From: Anaerosolibacter carboniphilus
GTDB taxonomy: Bacteria > Bacillota > Clostridia > Peptostreptococcales > Thermotaleaceae
Assembly: GCF_014205875.1 (NCBI RefSeq)
Contig: NZ_JACHEN010000008.1
Coordinates: 1 to 64,000, forward strand
Reading direction: 5' to 3'
DNA length: 64,000 nucleotides
Under the pieces are notes generated by a model. It was given only the letters and a program-made list of their open reading frames with translations, was not told where the DNA came from and made no database searches. Position 1 is the stretch's first letter, and each line of letters opens with the position of its first letter. The translations under genes were made by a program, and so were the position numbers. Of the stretch, positions 54,400 through 63,403 are shown piece by piece.

Positions 54400-55410
54400 A
54401 TGATGGGTGAAATGAAGCCTTTAGTTATGAGCATTCGGAGAAACTATGGCTTAGAGATTTATGAAATGATTGCCCATCGTAAAGACTGGGTTTTGGATAC
54501 AAACCAGGGGAGATTTCGATTGAAAGCGATATCCTATAGTGAGGCAGAGGCTCTCTTCCACTATTCTATTTATCAGCACATTAAGGAAAAAGGCTTTCAT
54601 TCTATTGTGGATGTGCTGACTACCAGAGATGGGAAGCCATATATAACCACGGAGGAAGGTCTCTTTCAGATCATACCTTGGGAGGATTATGATTTTATAA
54701 ACTATGAATCTCCTGAGATGTTGAATGAAGTGGTTCACACCATGGCGTTGTTCCACCAGTTTTCTATAGATTTTGAGGCAATTCCAGGAAGTAAGATTCG
54801 AACGGAGTGGGGCAGATGGCCGTGGGTTTTTCAGGCTTATACGACCTTGGGGGGAAAAGTAAGGCAGCAAATTCGAGAAAAACACCACCGCGAAAAGACC
54901 GAAAAGGGTATTCTGGAGGGTATCGATAGATATTTAGAGCAAGCGAATGACTGTATCGCTATGTTGAAGGAGATACCTTATTTAGATATGGTCAGGGAGT
55001 CCATGGAAAAAAGGGAGCTTTGTATAAATAACTTTAATAAAAAAAGCTTTGTAAAGGTGCAAGGCCATCCATTAAAAATGGCATGTCTAGAGGATGCGAA
55101 GCACGACATGCATGCTGTAGATGTGGCCAATTTGATCTTAGCAAATATGGAACAGGTTGAAAGTGCAAAGGAGATCATCCGCATATACCATGAGCATTAT
55201 CCATTGAAGGATGATGAGATAAAAATGATTCAAGCCTATATTCAGTTTCCCCATGAATACTTTAAGTTCATAGAGCGTTATTATAAAAATAGAAACAGCG
55301 GATCCGACAGTTATTGGAGCAAGAAATTGAAAAAGATACTCAAGATAGAGAAACTACAGAAAAGTTTCAGCAATCTAGACTTATGCAAGGTGGTGAAAAT
55401 TGATGCATGA
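54400..55410 (+). CDS. CotS-family protein, degenerate active site
   Basis: A 336-residue protein with the CotS-like fold: an N-lobe with GRFRLKAISYSEAEALFHY and a helical C-lobe with the recurring ...FPHEYFKFIERYYKNR tail. The catalytic loop H-x-D-x4-N and the metal-binding D-F-(D/E)-Y are both lost; the matching region reads LKMACLEDAKHDMHAVDVAN. It is therefore likely a pseudokinase or structural partner. AAGGGGGG precedes ATG. It overlaps the next CotS gene by 8 nt. Confidence 0.8.
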   Translation: MMGEMKPLVMSIRRNYGLEIYEMIAHRKDWVLDTNQGRFRLKAISYSEAEALFHYSIYQHIKEKGFHSIVDVLTTRDGKPYITTEEGLFQIIPWEDYDFINYESPEMLNEVVHTMALFHQFSIDFEAIPGSKIRTEWGRWPWVFQAYTTLGGKVRQQIREKHHREKTEKGILEGIDRYLEQANDCIAMLKEIPYLDMVRESMEKRELCINNFNKKSFVKVQGHPLKMACLEDAKHDMHAVDVANLILANMEQVESAKEIIRIYHEHYPLKDDEIKMIQAYIQFPHEYFKFIERYYKNRNSGSDSYWSKKLKKILKIEKLQKSFSNLDLCKVVKIDA

Positions 55411-56458
55411 GCCTATGGAATTGATTAGGGAGGAGGAGAAGGCCATTCTTGTAGAATATATGCTGACACCAGATTTATTCAAGGCCTACGGACTAAAAGT
55501 GATAGATATTGTGCCGAAAAGGGGTATATATCGGATCGAAACGGATCAAGGCTTCAAATGCTTAAAAAAGATGAAGCAAGACCTTGGGAATATCTATTTC
55601 ACTCATGATGCCATTGAGCATCTATCACAGAATGGTTTCCAAAAGGTCTCCAGAATTCGGAGAACCCTAGAGGGGAATTTGTTTTTGACCTATGGTGAAG
55701 ATACTTACTTTATGATGGACTGGATTGATGGTAGGGAATGTGATTACGAAAATCCGATTGAATTAGATATCGCAGTGAAAACCTTGGCAGAGCTTCATGA
55801 CGCATCCAAGGGATTTATAACAAACTATGGAGATGGAAATCGCAATCTACTGGGAAAATGGCCAGAAGTATACAAAAGACGATGCGAAGAGCTGTTGATT
55901 ATGAAGGAAATAGCCCAAAAAAACCAAAACAAAATCCAATTTGATGAAATATTTCTAAAGTATGTGGACTATTATTATGAGGATGCCTTGGAGGCCTATG
56001 AAGGATTGAAAAGCTTTGATTATGATGGACTTGTAGAAAAGGCGGCGAAGGAAAAGGGCTTTTGTCATAACGATTATGCTTATCATAATATATTGATATC
56101 CTATGATCACCAAGAGGTAGCTGTACTGGATTTTGAGTATTGTATTTTTGATTTGAGAATCAACGATATTGGCAGTCTTGTCCATAGAAATCTGAAAAAG
56201 TGCTTTTGGGATATAGACCGGGCGGAGTATATATTAAATGGATATCATCGCCACAGCAGTCTAAGCGCCGATGAGTTAAAAGGAATCTATGTGTATTTAA
56301 GGTGCCCTATTGATTTTTGGAGGATTGCCCGTCAGTTTTACATGGAAAATAAGCGATGGGGTGATGAAACCTATATTGGAAAAATCATTGACAAATCGGA
56401 GTGGAAGGATTTACGAGAAGATTTTCTGGAGGATTTTAAAGAAATGACCGGGATGTAA
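55403..56458 (+). CDS. CotS-family kinase-fold spore coat protein, copy 3
   Basis: A 351-residue paralogue with intact catalytic elements: CHNDYAYHNILIS (H-x-D-x4-N) and AVLDFEYCIFD. N-lobe Lys in CLKKMKQDLG and the family WIDGRECDYENP are present. It overlaps the preceding gene by 8 nt (ATG 55403 inside the pseudokinase end), so the two are translationally coupled. Its stop codon lies in the loop of a terminator hairpin. Confidence 0.9.
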   Translation: MHEPMELIREEEKAILVEYMLTPDLFKAYGLKVIDIVPKRGIYRIETDQGFKCLKKMKQDLGNIYFTHDAIEHLSQNGFQKVSRIRRTLEGNLFLTYGEDTYFMMDWIDGRECDYENPIELDIAVKTLAELHDASKGFITNYGDGNRNLLGKWPEVYKRRCEELLIMKEIAQKNQNKIQFDEIFLKYVDYYYEDALEAYEGLKSFDYDGLVEKAAKEKGFCHNDYAYHNILISYDHQEVAVLDFEYCIFDLRINDIGSLVHRNLKKCFWDIDRAEYILNGYHRHSSLSADELKGIYVYLRCPIDFWRIARQFYMENKRWGDETYIGKIIDKSEWKDLREDFLEDFKEMTGM

Positions 56459-56469
56459 TCCCGGTCATT
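56443..56469. terminator. Terminator overlapping the CotS stop codon
   Basis: AATGACCGGGA / TCCCGGTCATT, an 11-bp perfect stem with loop TGTAA containing the TAA stop codon of the plus-strand gene. It also lies just past the minus-strand stop at 56475, so it can serve both convergent genes. Confidence 0.85.
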
Positions 56470-56474
56470 CATAT

Positions 56475-56708
56475 TTAGCAGCGACGCTCACATTCTCTTT
56501 TGATGGCTCTTCTTTCTTTTTCATAGCATTTTTCAAGAGCTTCCAATTCATCTTTAAGCGCTCTTACGCGGCACTCGGCCTCTTTGATAGCCTCTTTTAA
56601 TGCGCATCTTTTTCTGCAATATTCTTCTTCAAGCTTGCATAAAAGGGCTTTGCATCTTTCAGATTCTCTATCTACACATTTGCATCTATCGTGATGTTTA
56701 TGACTCAT
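56475..56708 (-). CDS. Cys-rich coiled-coil small protein
   Basis: A 77-residue highly charged helix-forming protein with nine Cys (CKC, CKALLC, CRKRC, CRV, CYE, CERRC) and a His-rich start (MSHKHHDRC). Perfect RBS AAGGAGG precedes the ATG. It resembles spore-coat cross-linking proteins in composition. No family is recognised. It lies between the CotS operon and the second glycosyltransferase. Confidence 0.7.
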   Translation of the reverse strand: MSHKHHDRCKCVDRESERCKALLCKLEEEYCRKRCALKEAIKEAECRVRALKDELEALEKCYEKERRAIKRECERRC

Positions 56709-56785
56709 ATATATACCTCCTTAATATTGATATGGGTCCTTCCCATACCAATATATTCTGTCCAATGGAAAGTGTTAAAGAAATC

Positions 56786-57898
56786 TTAAAAAGAGAGGTA
56801 TATTTCCAGGGTTTTTTTTGCAGTTTTTTCCCAAGTATATTGTTTTACCTGTTGTAATCCTTTATGAATCATGATGGCATAAACGGATGGACTCTCCAAA
56901 ACCAATGTAATTTTTTCAGCTAAGTTTTCTATATCATGGGGATCTATCAATAGGGCAGCATTACCAACTACCTCAGGAATAGAGGTGACATTGGAACAGA
57001 TGGTGGGAATGCCGCATGCCATGGCCTCTAAGGGTGGCAAACCAAAGCCTTCATATAGGGAGGGGTACACAAATAGGGAAGCCCCATTATAGAAAATAGG
57101 AAGCTCCTCCAATGGAATGTACCCAGGGAATAGAACGTCGCCTGCCAAGCCTAAGGATTCACAGCGTAAGCGTAATGCCTCATAGCTTCGACCGTGGGAG
57201 CCGCCTATAACAATACAATAGTTTTTTGATAATTTTTTCTGACAAAGGTGGAATGCATCGATGATGGCACCAATATTTTTTCTAGGGCTCATGCCACCAA
57301 TATATAGAATATATTCACGGTCAAGGCCGTAGTGATCTTTTAGATAGGATTTGCAGGTGTTTCTATCCATGGGACGATATATTTTTTCAGGGGCCAAAGG
57401 TATTACGGATATTTTCGATGGAGAAATTCCTAGGATATGATAGATATCATTCTTGGCATGGTTAGAAACAGTAATGACATGATCCGCATTTTTTACGATG
57501 TGATTCATTTGCTCCATGAAGGTTTTTAAGTAAGCTTTGCTGCAGGTTTCTGGCAGAATATAGGGAATCACATCGTGAAGGGTGATGATATAGGGACAAT
57601 ATTTATCCTTTGGGAGCCCAATACCATTTTGAGGCACATGGTAGACTTGAAAAGGCTGATCCATTAAAAATTGATCGACTAAGGTATCCTCTAGATAAGT
57701 ATCCTTATGGGTATCTAGAGGTATTTGCTGAAAACGCCCTGGATCGGTCCAGGGAAACAACTCATCTTGAGGAAAGAAAATGGAGTATGTATTTTTCTGA
57801 TCCAAGGTGTACAGATGATGCAATAACTGATCCGTATAGGTTCCAATACCAGTACCCCTATACCATACAGCACCCCTGCCATCAATACCAATCTTCAT
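56786..57898 (-). CDS. GT4-family glycosyltransferase (coat region, copy 2)
   Basis: A 370-residue GT-B enzyme paralogous to 51617-52732: same [12 protein letters not shown] start, IGGMSPRKN and [20 protein letters not shown] motifs. RBS GATGGAGG. With copy 1 it flanks the three CotS genes, suggesting local duplication and divergence. The acceptor and donor are not known. Confidence 0.92.
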   Translation of the reverse strand: MKIGIDGRGAVWYRGTGIGTYTDQLLHHLYTLDQKNTYSIFFPQDELFPWTDPGRFQQIPLDTHKDTYLEDTLVDQFLMDQPFQVYHVPQNGIGLPKDKYCPYIITLHDVIPYILPETCSKAYLKTFMEQMNHIVKNADHVITVSNHAKNDIYHILGISPSKISVIPLAPEKIYRPMDRNTCKSYLKDHYGLDREYILYIGGMSPRKNIGAIIDAFHLCQKKLSKNYCIVIGGSHGRSYEALRLRCESLGLAGDVLFPGYIPLEELPIFYNGASLFVYPSLYEGFGLPPLEAMACGIPTICSNVTSIPEVVGNAALLIDPHDIENLAEKITLVLESPSVYAIMIHKGLQQVKQYTWEKTAKKTLEIYLSF

Positions 57899-58430
57899 AG
57901 CTTATCCTCCATCCAAAACACGTGATATATCATTATATGCGGAGAAATAAAATAGTTGCCTGCGCGGTATGGGTGTGAAGCGTAAAGTTTTATCTTTATT
58001 TGAAATTTGTACTATTTTTCGGTGCACGGTTCGCGGTACATGGTGCCACGGGCGTTGAGCATCTCCTTGATATCTAGGAAATTATGGTCTTCAATTTCCT
58101 AGATATGGGGTGTGCAGAGGGGATTTTCCCCTTTGCCGCATTAAGGAAGGTGCTCAGGCTGCTTTGCAGCCGTCGAAGGAAACCTAGGGTTTCCTAGCGA
58201 AAACAAATTGCCGATAGGCAACTTTGTTCAATTATTGGTTTAATATTGGATGATACAGGTACATAAGAACAATTATAAAAACTTTAACAAGAAGAAGGAA
58301 TTTAATATAATGAAATTGTATTAATACTTAGAGTATAAATTATAGAGCTAATGAAAGAATCATAGTTAGGCAGTACAAAAATCCGGTAACTGCGAACCGT
58401 GTACCGCGTACCGAGAAGAGCGTTAATAAT
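57899..58430. other. Gap with two heptad-like GC-richer repeat patches
   Basis: About 530 bp without a gene. At 58018-58050 and 58389-58415 there are short arrays built on CGGT-type heptamers (GCACGGTTCGCGGTACATGG and GCGAACCGTGTACCGCGTAC), the second inverted relative to the first. In between, ATATCTAGGAAAT/ATTTCCTAGATAT (58070-58108) and GGGGAT/ATTTTCCCC (about 58118-58130) form palindromes. The region is visibly richer in G+C than its surroundings. No RNA family is recognised. Confidence 0.5.
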
Positions 58431-58496
58431 TTGAAAGAAAATGAAATCACAAAGAGAGTATTTCTCTCGATTAGAATAAACCAAGGAGGAATAGAA

Positions 58497-59525
58497 ATGA
58501 GATTTATTGATTTAAGAAGTGATACGGTGACGATGCCTACGGATGCCATGCGGGAAGCCATGTATAAGGCTGAAGTGGGGGATGATGTATATGGGGATGA
58601 TCCTACTGTAAGCAAGTTAGAGGCCTATGCTGCTGCACTGTTAGGAAAAGAATCAGCCTTGTTTGTACCTAGCGGGACCTTCGGGAATCAGCTTGCCCTT
58701 TTCACCCATTGTAAGAGAGGGAACGAAGTCATTTTGTCTGATGACTCTCATATTGTTATGCATGAGGTTGGAGGGGCTTCTGTCATTGCCGGAGTTCAAT
58801 TAAGAACATTACCTACTAAAAAAGGAGAAATGAATCCTAGAGAAGTAGCTTCAAAAATAAGGGGAGAGGATATTCATTATCCAAGCACAGGGCTCATCTG
58901 CCTTGAAAATGCCCATTCCAATGGACGAGTAATATCCTTGGAAAATATGGCTGAGATTTATGGAATAGCTAAAAATCATGGGATCCCAGTACACCTGGAT
59001 GGCGCCAGGGTATTCAATGCAGCCACCTATTTAAATATAGACGTGAAGGAAATTACGAAGTATTGTGATTCTATAATGTGCTGTCTTTCTAAAGGGTTGT
59101 GTGCTCCTGTGGGTTCTATTTTGGCTGGGTCAAAGGATTTTATTGACAAGGCAAGAAAAGGCAGAAAACTCATGGGCGGTGGGTTGCGCCAGTCAGGTTT
59201 TCTGGCAGCGGCAGGACTGGTGGCTTTACAAGACATGATACATCGATTAAAAGAGGACCACGAAAATGCGCTGCTTTTGGGAAGAGAACTTTCGAAAATA
59301 CCTGGTATTAAGGTAGAGATGGATGACATCCACTTGAATATGGTGTTTTTTGATATGCAGGATACAGGCTATGATTCCGACCAGCTGGTAGATGAATTCT
59401 TCAACAGAGGGATTAAAATTAATTCAGCTGAAGACGGTATTATGCGTTTTGTAACCAATTATTGGGTGAGTGAAGAGGATGTCCGCCATGTGGTAAAGAC
59501 AATGAAAGAGCTATTATCTGCATAA
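58497..59525 (+). CDS. ltaE: Low-specificity L-threonine aldolase
   Basis: A 342-residue PLP enzyme splitting L-threonine/allo-threonine to glycine and acetaldehyde. It starts MRFIDLRSDTVTMPT, contains GDDVYGDDPTV, DGARVFNAA (PLP aspartate region) and the Schiff-base Lys in MCCLSKGLCAPVGS. ATG 58497 with AAGGAGG upstream is the start; the longer frame from 58431 has none. It precedes an Eis-like acetyltransferase by 30 nt. Confidence 0.95.
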   Translation: MRFIDLRSDTVTMPTDAMREAMYKAEVGDDVYGDDPTVSKLEAYAAALLGKESALFVPSGTFGNQLALFTHCKRGNEVILSDDSHIVMHEVGGASVIAGVQLRTLPTKKGEMNPREVASKIRGEDIHYPSTGLICLENAHSNGRVISLENMAEIYGIAKNHGIPVHLDGARVFNAATYLNIDVKEITKYCDSIMCCLSKGLCAPVGSILAGSKDFIDKARKGRKLMGGGLRQSGFLAAAGLVALQDMIHRLKEDHENALLLGRELSKIPGIKVEMDDIHLNMVFFDMQDTGYDSDQLVDEFFNRGIKINSAEDGIMRFVTNYWVSEEDVRHVVKTMKELLSA

Positions 59526-59555
59526 AGAATGAGAACGGATACGGGGGAATAGGGA

Positions 59556-60806
59556 ATGAGGGAGGTTCGAAAATTACAAGTAGAGGAACTGAGGGATTTT
59601 GTTGAGATTCAGAGCAATGCCTACCCAGGGGCTAGGACAATCACGGAAGAGGATAAAAGAAAACTAGAAGCGAGAATGATAAAAAAGCATACAGAAGAAC
59701 CTACATGTCACTATCATGGCCTTTTTCAAGAAGAACAGCTGGTGGGAGGCATGTGTTTCTATGATTTTGTGATGAATATGTATGGGAAAAGAATTCAGGT
59801 TGGCGGCGTAGGCTCTTTGGCTGTAGACCTGCTTCATAAAAAGGAAAAAGCAGCTAAAGATATGATCCAATATTTCTTGAAATATTATAAGCACAAGGGA
59901 ACTAGTATGGTGGCATTATATCCATTTCGCCCTGATTTCTACAAACAAATGGGTTTTGGTTTTGGTACCAAGATGAGCCAATATAGAATAAAACCTGGAA
60001 ATCTACCCAAGGGAAGCAAGGATCAGATTGTATTTTTAGGACAGGAAGATCGAGAAACCTTAAGGCGTTGCTACCATCGAGTAGTGGATAGGATCCATGG
60101 GTTTATGGAGAAGTCAGATATTGAATTGGAAAATCTATTCGGTACCACAGAATATAAAATAATAGGCTATAAGAAGGATGAGGAAATCTTGGGTTATATG
60201 GTTTTTAGCTTCAAGGCCTGCAGAGCAGATCAGTTTCTCATGAATGACATTTACATCAAAGAAATGATCTATGAAAATAGAGAAGTCCTAAAGTCATTAC
60301 TTGCTTTTCTACAGAGTCAGGAAGATCAAATCCATCAGATTGTACTCAATACCCAGGACGAGTGTTTTCACCATCTTTTGATGGATCCCAGAAATGGTAC
60401 AGACAATATAATACCCCATGTATATCACGAGAGTAATACGCAAGGGGTTGGTGTTATGTATCGTATTGTTGATATGTCTGGAATATTTAGTGAGTTAGTA
60501 AATCATAATTTTGGCAATCAGAATTGTGTGGTAAAGCTTTCAATCAATGATTCCTTTTTTTCAGAAAACAATAAGCCAGTCCTCGTTTCTTTTCAAAATG
60601 GCATGGCCGAAGTAATAAATGAGAATACCTATGATGTGGAGATAAAGATGGATATATCAGACTTTTCATCGATGATAATGGGTGTAATCTCATTTAAGTC
60701 CCTGTATGAATATGGGCTGGCTGAAATATCGAATGTTCAATTTTTAGATATAGTGAATAGGGTTTTCTTAACTGATGAAAAACCAAAATGTATCACTGGA
60801 TTTTAA
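59556..60806 (+). CDS. Eis-like GNAT acetyltransferase
   Basis: A 416-residue protein with two N-terminal GNAT folds and a C-terminal SCP2-like domain, the Eis layout. The acetyl-CoA loop is recognisable in QVGGVGSLAVDLLHKKEKAAKDMI and DFYKQMGFGFGTKM. Eis proteins acetylate amino groups of aminoglycosides or other substrates; here the substrate is unknown. GGGGAATAGGG precedes the ATG. Confidence 0.88.
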   Translation: MREVRKLQVEELRDFVEIQSNAYPGARTITEEDKRKLEARMIKKHTEEPTCHYHGLFQEEQLVGGMCFYDFVMNMYGKRIQVGGVGSLAVDLLHKKEKAAKDMIQYFLKYYKHKGTSMVALYPFRPDFYKQMGFGFGTKMSQYRIKPGNLPKGSKDQIVFLGQEDRETLRRCYHRVVDRIHGFMEKSDIELENLFGTTEYKIIGYKKDEEILGYMVFSFKACRADQFLMNDIYIKEMIYENREVLKSLLAFLQSQEDQIHQIVLNTQDECFHHLLMDPRNGTDNIIPHVYHESNTQGVGVMYRIVDMSGIFSELVNHNFGNQNCVVKLSINDSFFSENNKPVLVSFQNGMAEVINENTYDVEIKMDISDFSSMIMGVISFKSLYEYGLAEISNVQFLDIVNRVFLTDEKPKCITGF

Positions 60807-60812
60807 CAAATA

Positions 60813-61001
60813 TTACTTGTTTCTTTTACGCCAGAAGCGGAATACACCACCTAGAATCATGTAGCCTAATAAAACAAAGATAAGGGTTATGATTCGTTCG
60901 TTCATGGAGCCATCAGCCATGAGAACAGGGCCCATACCAAAGAAGGTTAATAATAAAAACAGAACGACAAAAATCAAGTAACCTAATGTGCGTTTTCCCA
61001 T
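60813..61001 (-). CDS. Two-helix small membrane protein (62 aa)
   Basis: MGKRTLGYLIFVVLFLLLTF starts helix 1; helix 2 runs around RIITLIFVLLGYMILGGVF; the tail is basic (RFWRKRNK). ATG 61001 has AAAAGGTGAT upstream and is favoured over a longer frame from 61022. No family is recognised. It converges on the acetyltransferase gene, 7 nt apart. Confidence 0.65.
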   Translation of the reverse strand: MGKRTLGYLIFVVLFLLLTFFGMGPVLMADGSMNERIITLIFVLLGYMILGGVFRFWRKRNK

Positions 61002-61237
61002 AAAATCACCTTTTTCCTTCAAATAATAATTTTAGTATGCTATATACTATTATATTATATCAGAAGCACAAAATACATCTTTTGCTAAAGGTGTATTTTT
61101 TTATGGAATTTTCATGAAGTTTCTTTTCTTTCCACTCTTATATATTTTTATTAGATTTTACATGGTGTAAAGGCAGCGGAAAATTTAAAAAATAAAAGTG
61201 AGGATAAAAGATATTTATCCATGAAAGGAGAGCAACT

Positions 61238-61963
61238 ATGAAATTTAGAAAATATGGCTTTAGAATTTTGACGGCTCTGTTGATTTTTTCTTTACTGATT
61301 GTAGGTTGTACGCCTGCCAGAAGACCAATAACTGATCCAACACCAAGAGATACAGCTATTACACCGAATGATACGACAACACCTGGTGTAATTGAAGACC
61401 CCGATACAGAAAATGGTATTGTGAGAGCACCTGATACTGGCAATAATACCGCTAGAAATACAACGCCAATGGATTCAAACAATGCCAACACACCTGGGGA
61501 TACTACTGGCGGAGCTAGAGGAGACGAAGATGATATATTAGGACGAAACAACCAAGGAACAGACAGAACATCGGATATTATAACTCCTGGAACAACAGGC
61601 ACAACAGGAATTGGCAGAACAAATGGTGACGCAAATGATGCCATAGAAACAAGAATCACCAGAGAAGCTGAAAGAGTTACAGGGGTAAGAAATGCTGTAA
61701 CCCTTGTAAACAATAACGTTGCATATGTGGGTTTAGATGTAGGAACAACCCTAGGCGATGAAGATGCTGACTATGTACGGGATGAAGTAATCAACCGTAT
61801 TCATACAGCAGAACCTACTATCAACAGGGTATATGTATCCTCAAATCCTGACACGTTAGGAAGACTGCGGGGCTTTGGAAATGACATCCGCGGTGGAAGA
61901 CCAATTACAGGTTTTATAGATCAAGTAGAAACTTTATTTAGAAGAACGATTCCAAGAACTTAA
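61238..61963 (+). CDS. YhcN/YlaJ-family sporulation lipoprotein
   Basis: A 241-residue exported lipoprotein: signal with lipobox IVGC (Cys near residue 24), then a ~100-residue Thr/Asp/Asn-rich low-complexity linker, then the YhcN/YlaJ domain (REAERVTGVRNAVTLVNNNV onward, with the VSSNPDTL stretch). These proteins are found on spores and are often made in the forespore. RBS AAAGGAG. It is followed by repeat DNA and a CotS gene. Confidence 0.88.
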   Translation: MKFRKYGFRILTALLIFSLLIVGCTPARRPITDPTPRDTAITPNDTTTPGVIEDPDTENGIVRAPDTGNNTARNTTPMDSNNANTPGDTTGGARGDEDDILGRNNQGTDRTSDIITPGTTGTTGIGRTNGDANDAIETRITREAERVTGVRNAVTLVNNNVAYVGLDVGTTLGDEDADYVRDEVINRIHTAEPTINRVYVSSNPDTLGRLRGFGNDIRGGRPITGFIDQVETLFRRTIPRT

Positions 61964-62291
61964 CGTTAGTAGCTAGACGTTAGTGGCTAGTGGTTGAAAA
62001 GATATATAAGCATGAAGATGATATAGAACATTTAGAAGAATAGTAGGTGGGAAGTTAGAGCTTTCCATCTATTATTTTGTATTAACAAATTATAATCTTT
62101 ATTGAGCAGGAAACGTCCAGAATATTTGACAAAAAAATATGATCCTAAATAAAATCGCACTAACCACTAACCACTAACCACTAACCACTAACCACTAACC
62201 ACTAACCACTAACCACTAACCACTAACCACTAACCTTATTGCACCCTTTCCTACTTCCACGGCATAGTATATATGGGGGGAGGTATGGAAC
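61964..62291. repeat. Heptanucleotide (CTAACCA)n tract
   Basis: About eleven copies of CTAACCA run from 62159 to 62236 with no interruption. A degenerate inverted relative (TTAGTGGCTAGTGGTTG) is at about 61980-61996. The rest of the gap is AT-rich, and the end has the RBS of the next gene (GGGGGGAGG). Confidence 0.85.
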
Positions 62292-63287
62292 TTGGATGCA
62301 AAACTGAAAGAGATTGTAAGGAGATTTAGCCTAAGGGTAAATAGTATCATTCCCCTCCGGGCAGTGTATTTAGTGGACACCAACGAAGGACGTTTCTGCT
62401 TGAAAAAAATCAATTACAAAGAGGATAAGCTTTTATTCCTATACAATGTAAAGGAGTATTTGGCTCAAAATGGATTTGAGTATACAGATCGTTATCGATT
62501 GGCTCATCAAAGCCCCTTTGTAAAAAATAGAAATGATCTATATATTATGACGCGATGGATTGATGGAAGGGAATGTGATTTTCATAACCCTATAGAAGTA
62601 AAGGCGGCAGCGAAAAACCTTGGAAGGTTGCATATAGCTTCAAAAGGATTTACGGCACCCGAAACAGGCAAAGTAAAATCAGATCTTGGAAAATGGACAA
62701 AAACCTATTTGCAGCGATGTGAAGATCTTATTGTTATAAAAAACTTGGTGAAAATGAAATCCGCAAAGGATACGGTGGATATGCTTTTCTTAAGAAATGT
62801 AGACATGTGCTATCGAATGGGTGTAAATGCTATTCAGATGCTCCAAAGCCATGGTTATGATCAACAGGTAGAATTGGAAGGTAAAGAACGGTATCTATGT
62901 CATCATGATTATACGTACCATAATATTATTCTAGACCCAAAGGGAGAGCAGCATCTCATTGACTTTGACTATTGTAAACATGAACTGCGATGCTACGATT
63001 TAGCCCATTTTATTATGCGAAATATGCGTCGGTTTTATTGGGACTTTGATATGGCACTGGAGTTGATAGAAGCCTACAATCAAATTCGAAGTGTATCCGA
63101 TATGGAATTAAAGCTTATGGTATCGCTATTTCAGTTTCCGCAGAAATTGTGGCGGGTTTGCAATCGGTATTACTATGAAAAATATGATTGGTCCGAAGAA
63201 GTATTTTTAAAACATTTGACGGAAGCCATCGATGATCTTCCCTTTCAGATAGATTTTTTGGAGAAATATCATAAGAAGTTTTTGTAA
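62292..63287 (+). CDS. CotS-family kinase-fold spore coat protein, copy 4
   Basis: A 331-residue paralogue of the CotS genes above with intact catalytic loop CHHDYTYHNIIL and LIDFDYCKHEL. N-lobe Lys in CLKKINYKED; WIDGRECDFHNP as in copy 3. It starts at TTG 62292 with GGGGGGAGG 8 nt upstream; an ATG at 62285 is out of frame. Its 5' gap carries the CTAACCA tract. Confidence 0.9.
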   Translation: MDAKLKEIVRRFSLRVNSIIPLRAVYLVDTNEGRFCLKKINYKEDKLLFLYNVKEYLAQNGFEYTDRYRLAHQSPFVKNRNDLYIMTRWIDGRECDFHNPIEVKAAAKNLGRLHIASKGFTAPETGKVKSDLGKWTKTYLQRCEDLIVIKNLVKMKSAKDTVDMLFLRNVDMCYRMGVNAIQMLQSHGYDQQVELEGKERYLCHHDYTYHNIILDPKGEQHLIDFDYCKHELRCYDLAHFIMRNMRRFYWDFDMALELIEAYNQIRSVSDMELKLMVSLFQFPQKLWRVCNRYYYEKYDWSEEVFLKHLTEAIDDLPFQIDFLEKYHKKFL

Positions 63288-63403
63288 AGGTAACGGGTGA
63301 CGGGTTAGCGGCTACTCGCTTCTCGCCACTCGCTACTGGCCAAATCTAAAATGAAAAATCTTTTCCGAGAAGCGAACAGCGAGTAGTGAGTAGCCGCTAC
63401 TCT
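63288..63403. repeat. CTCGCNN heptad repeat, inverted pair
   Basis: TAGCGGCTACTCGCTTCTCG (63307-63326) continues as a series of 7-mers of form CTCGCNN; the second half (about 63365-63402) is the same series on the other strand (GAGAAGCGAACAGCGAGTAG). It can fold into one long hairpin between the CotS gene and the convergent glycosyltransferase gene. Confidence 0.75.

Noticed and set aside
61138-61713. 191-codon minus-strand frame opposite the YhcN gene
   Set aside because: It is an antisense shadow of the Thr/Asp-rich linker; it lacks an RBS and a family.
62159-62236. (CTAACCA)n considered as a telomere- or attachment-like site
   Set aside because: It is a simple 7-nt tandem tract with no integrase, tRNA or terminal context; better explained as a slippage repeat.
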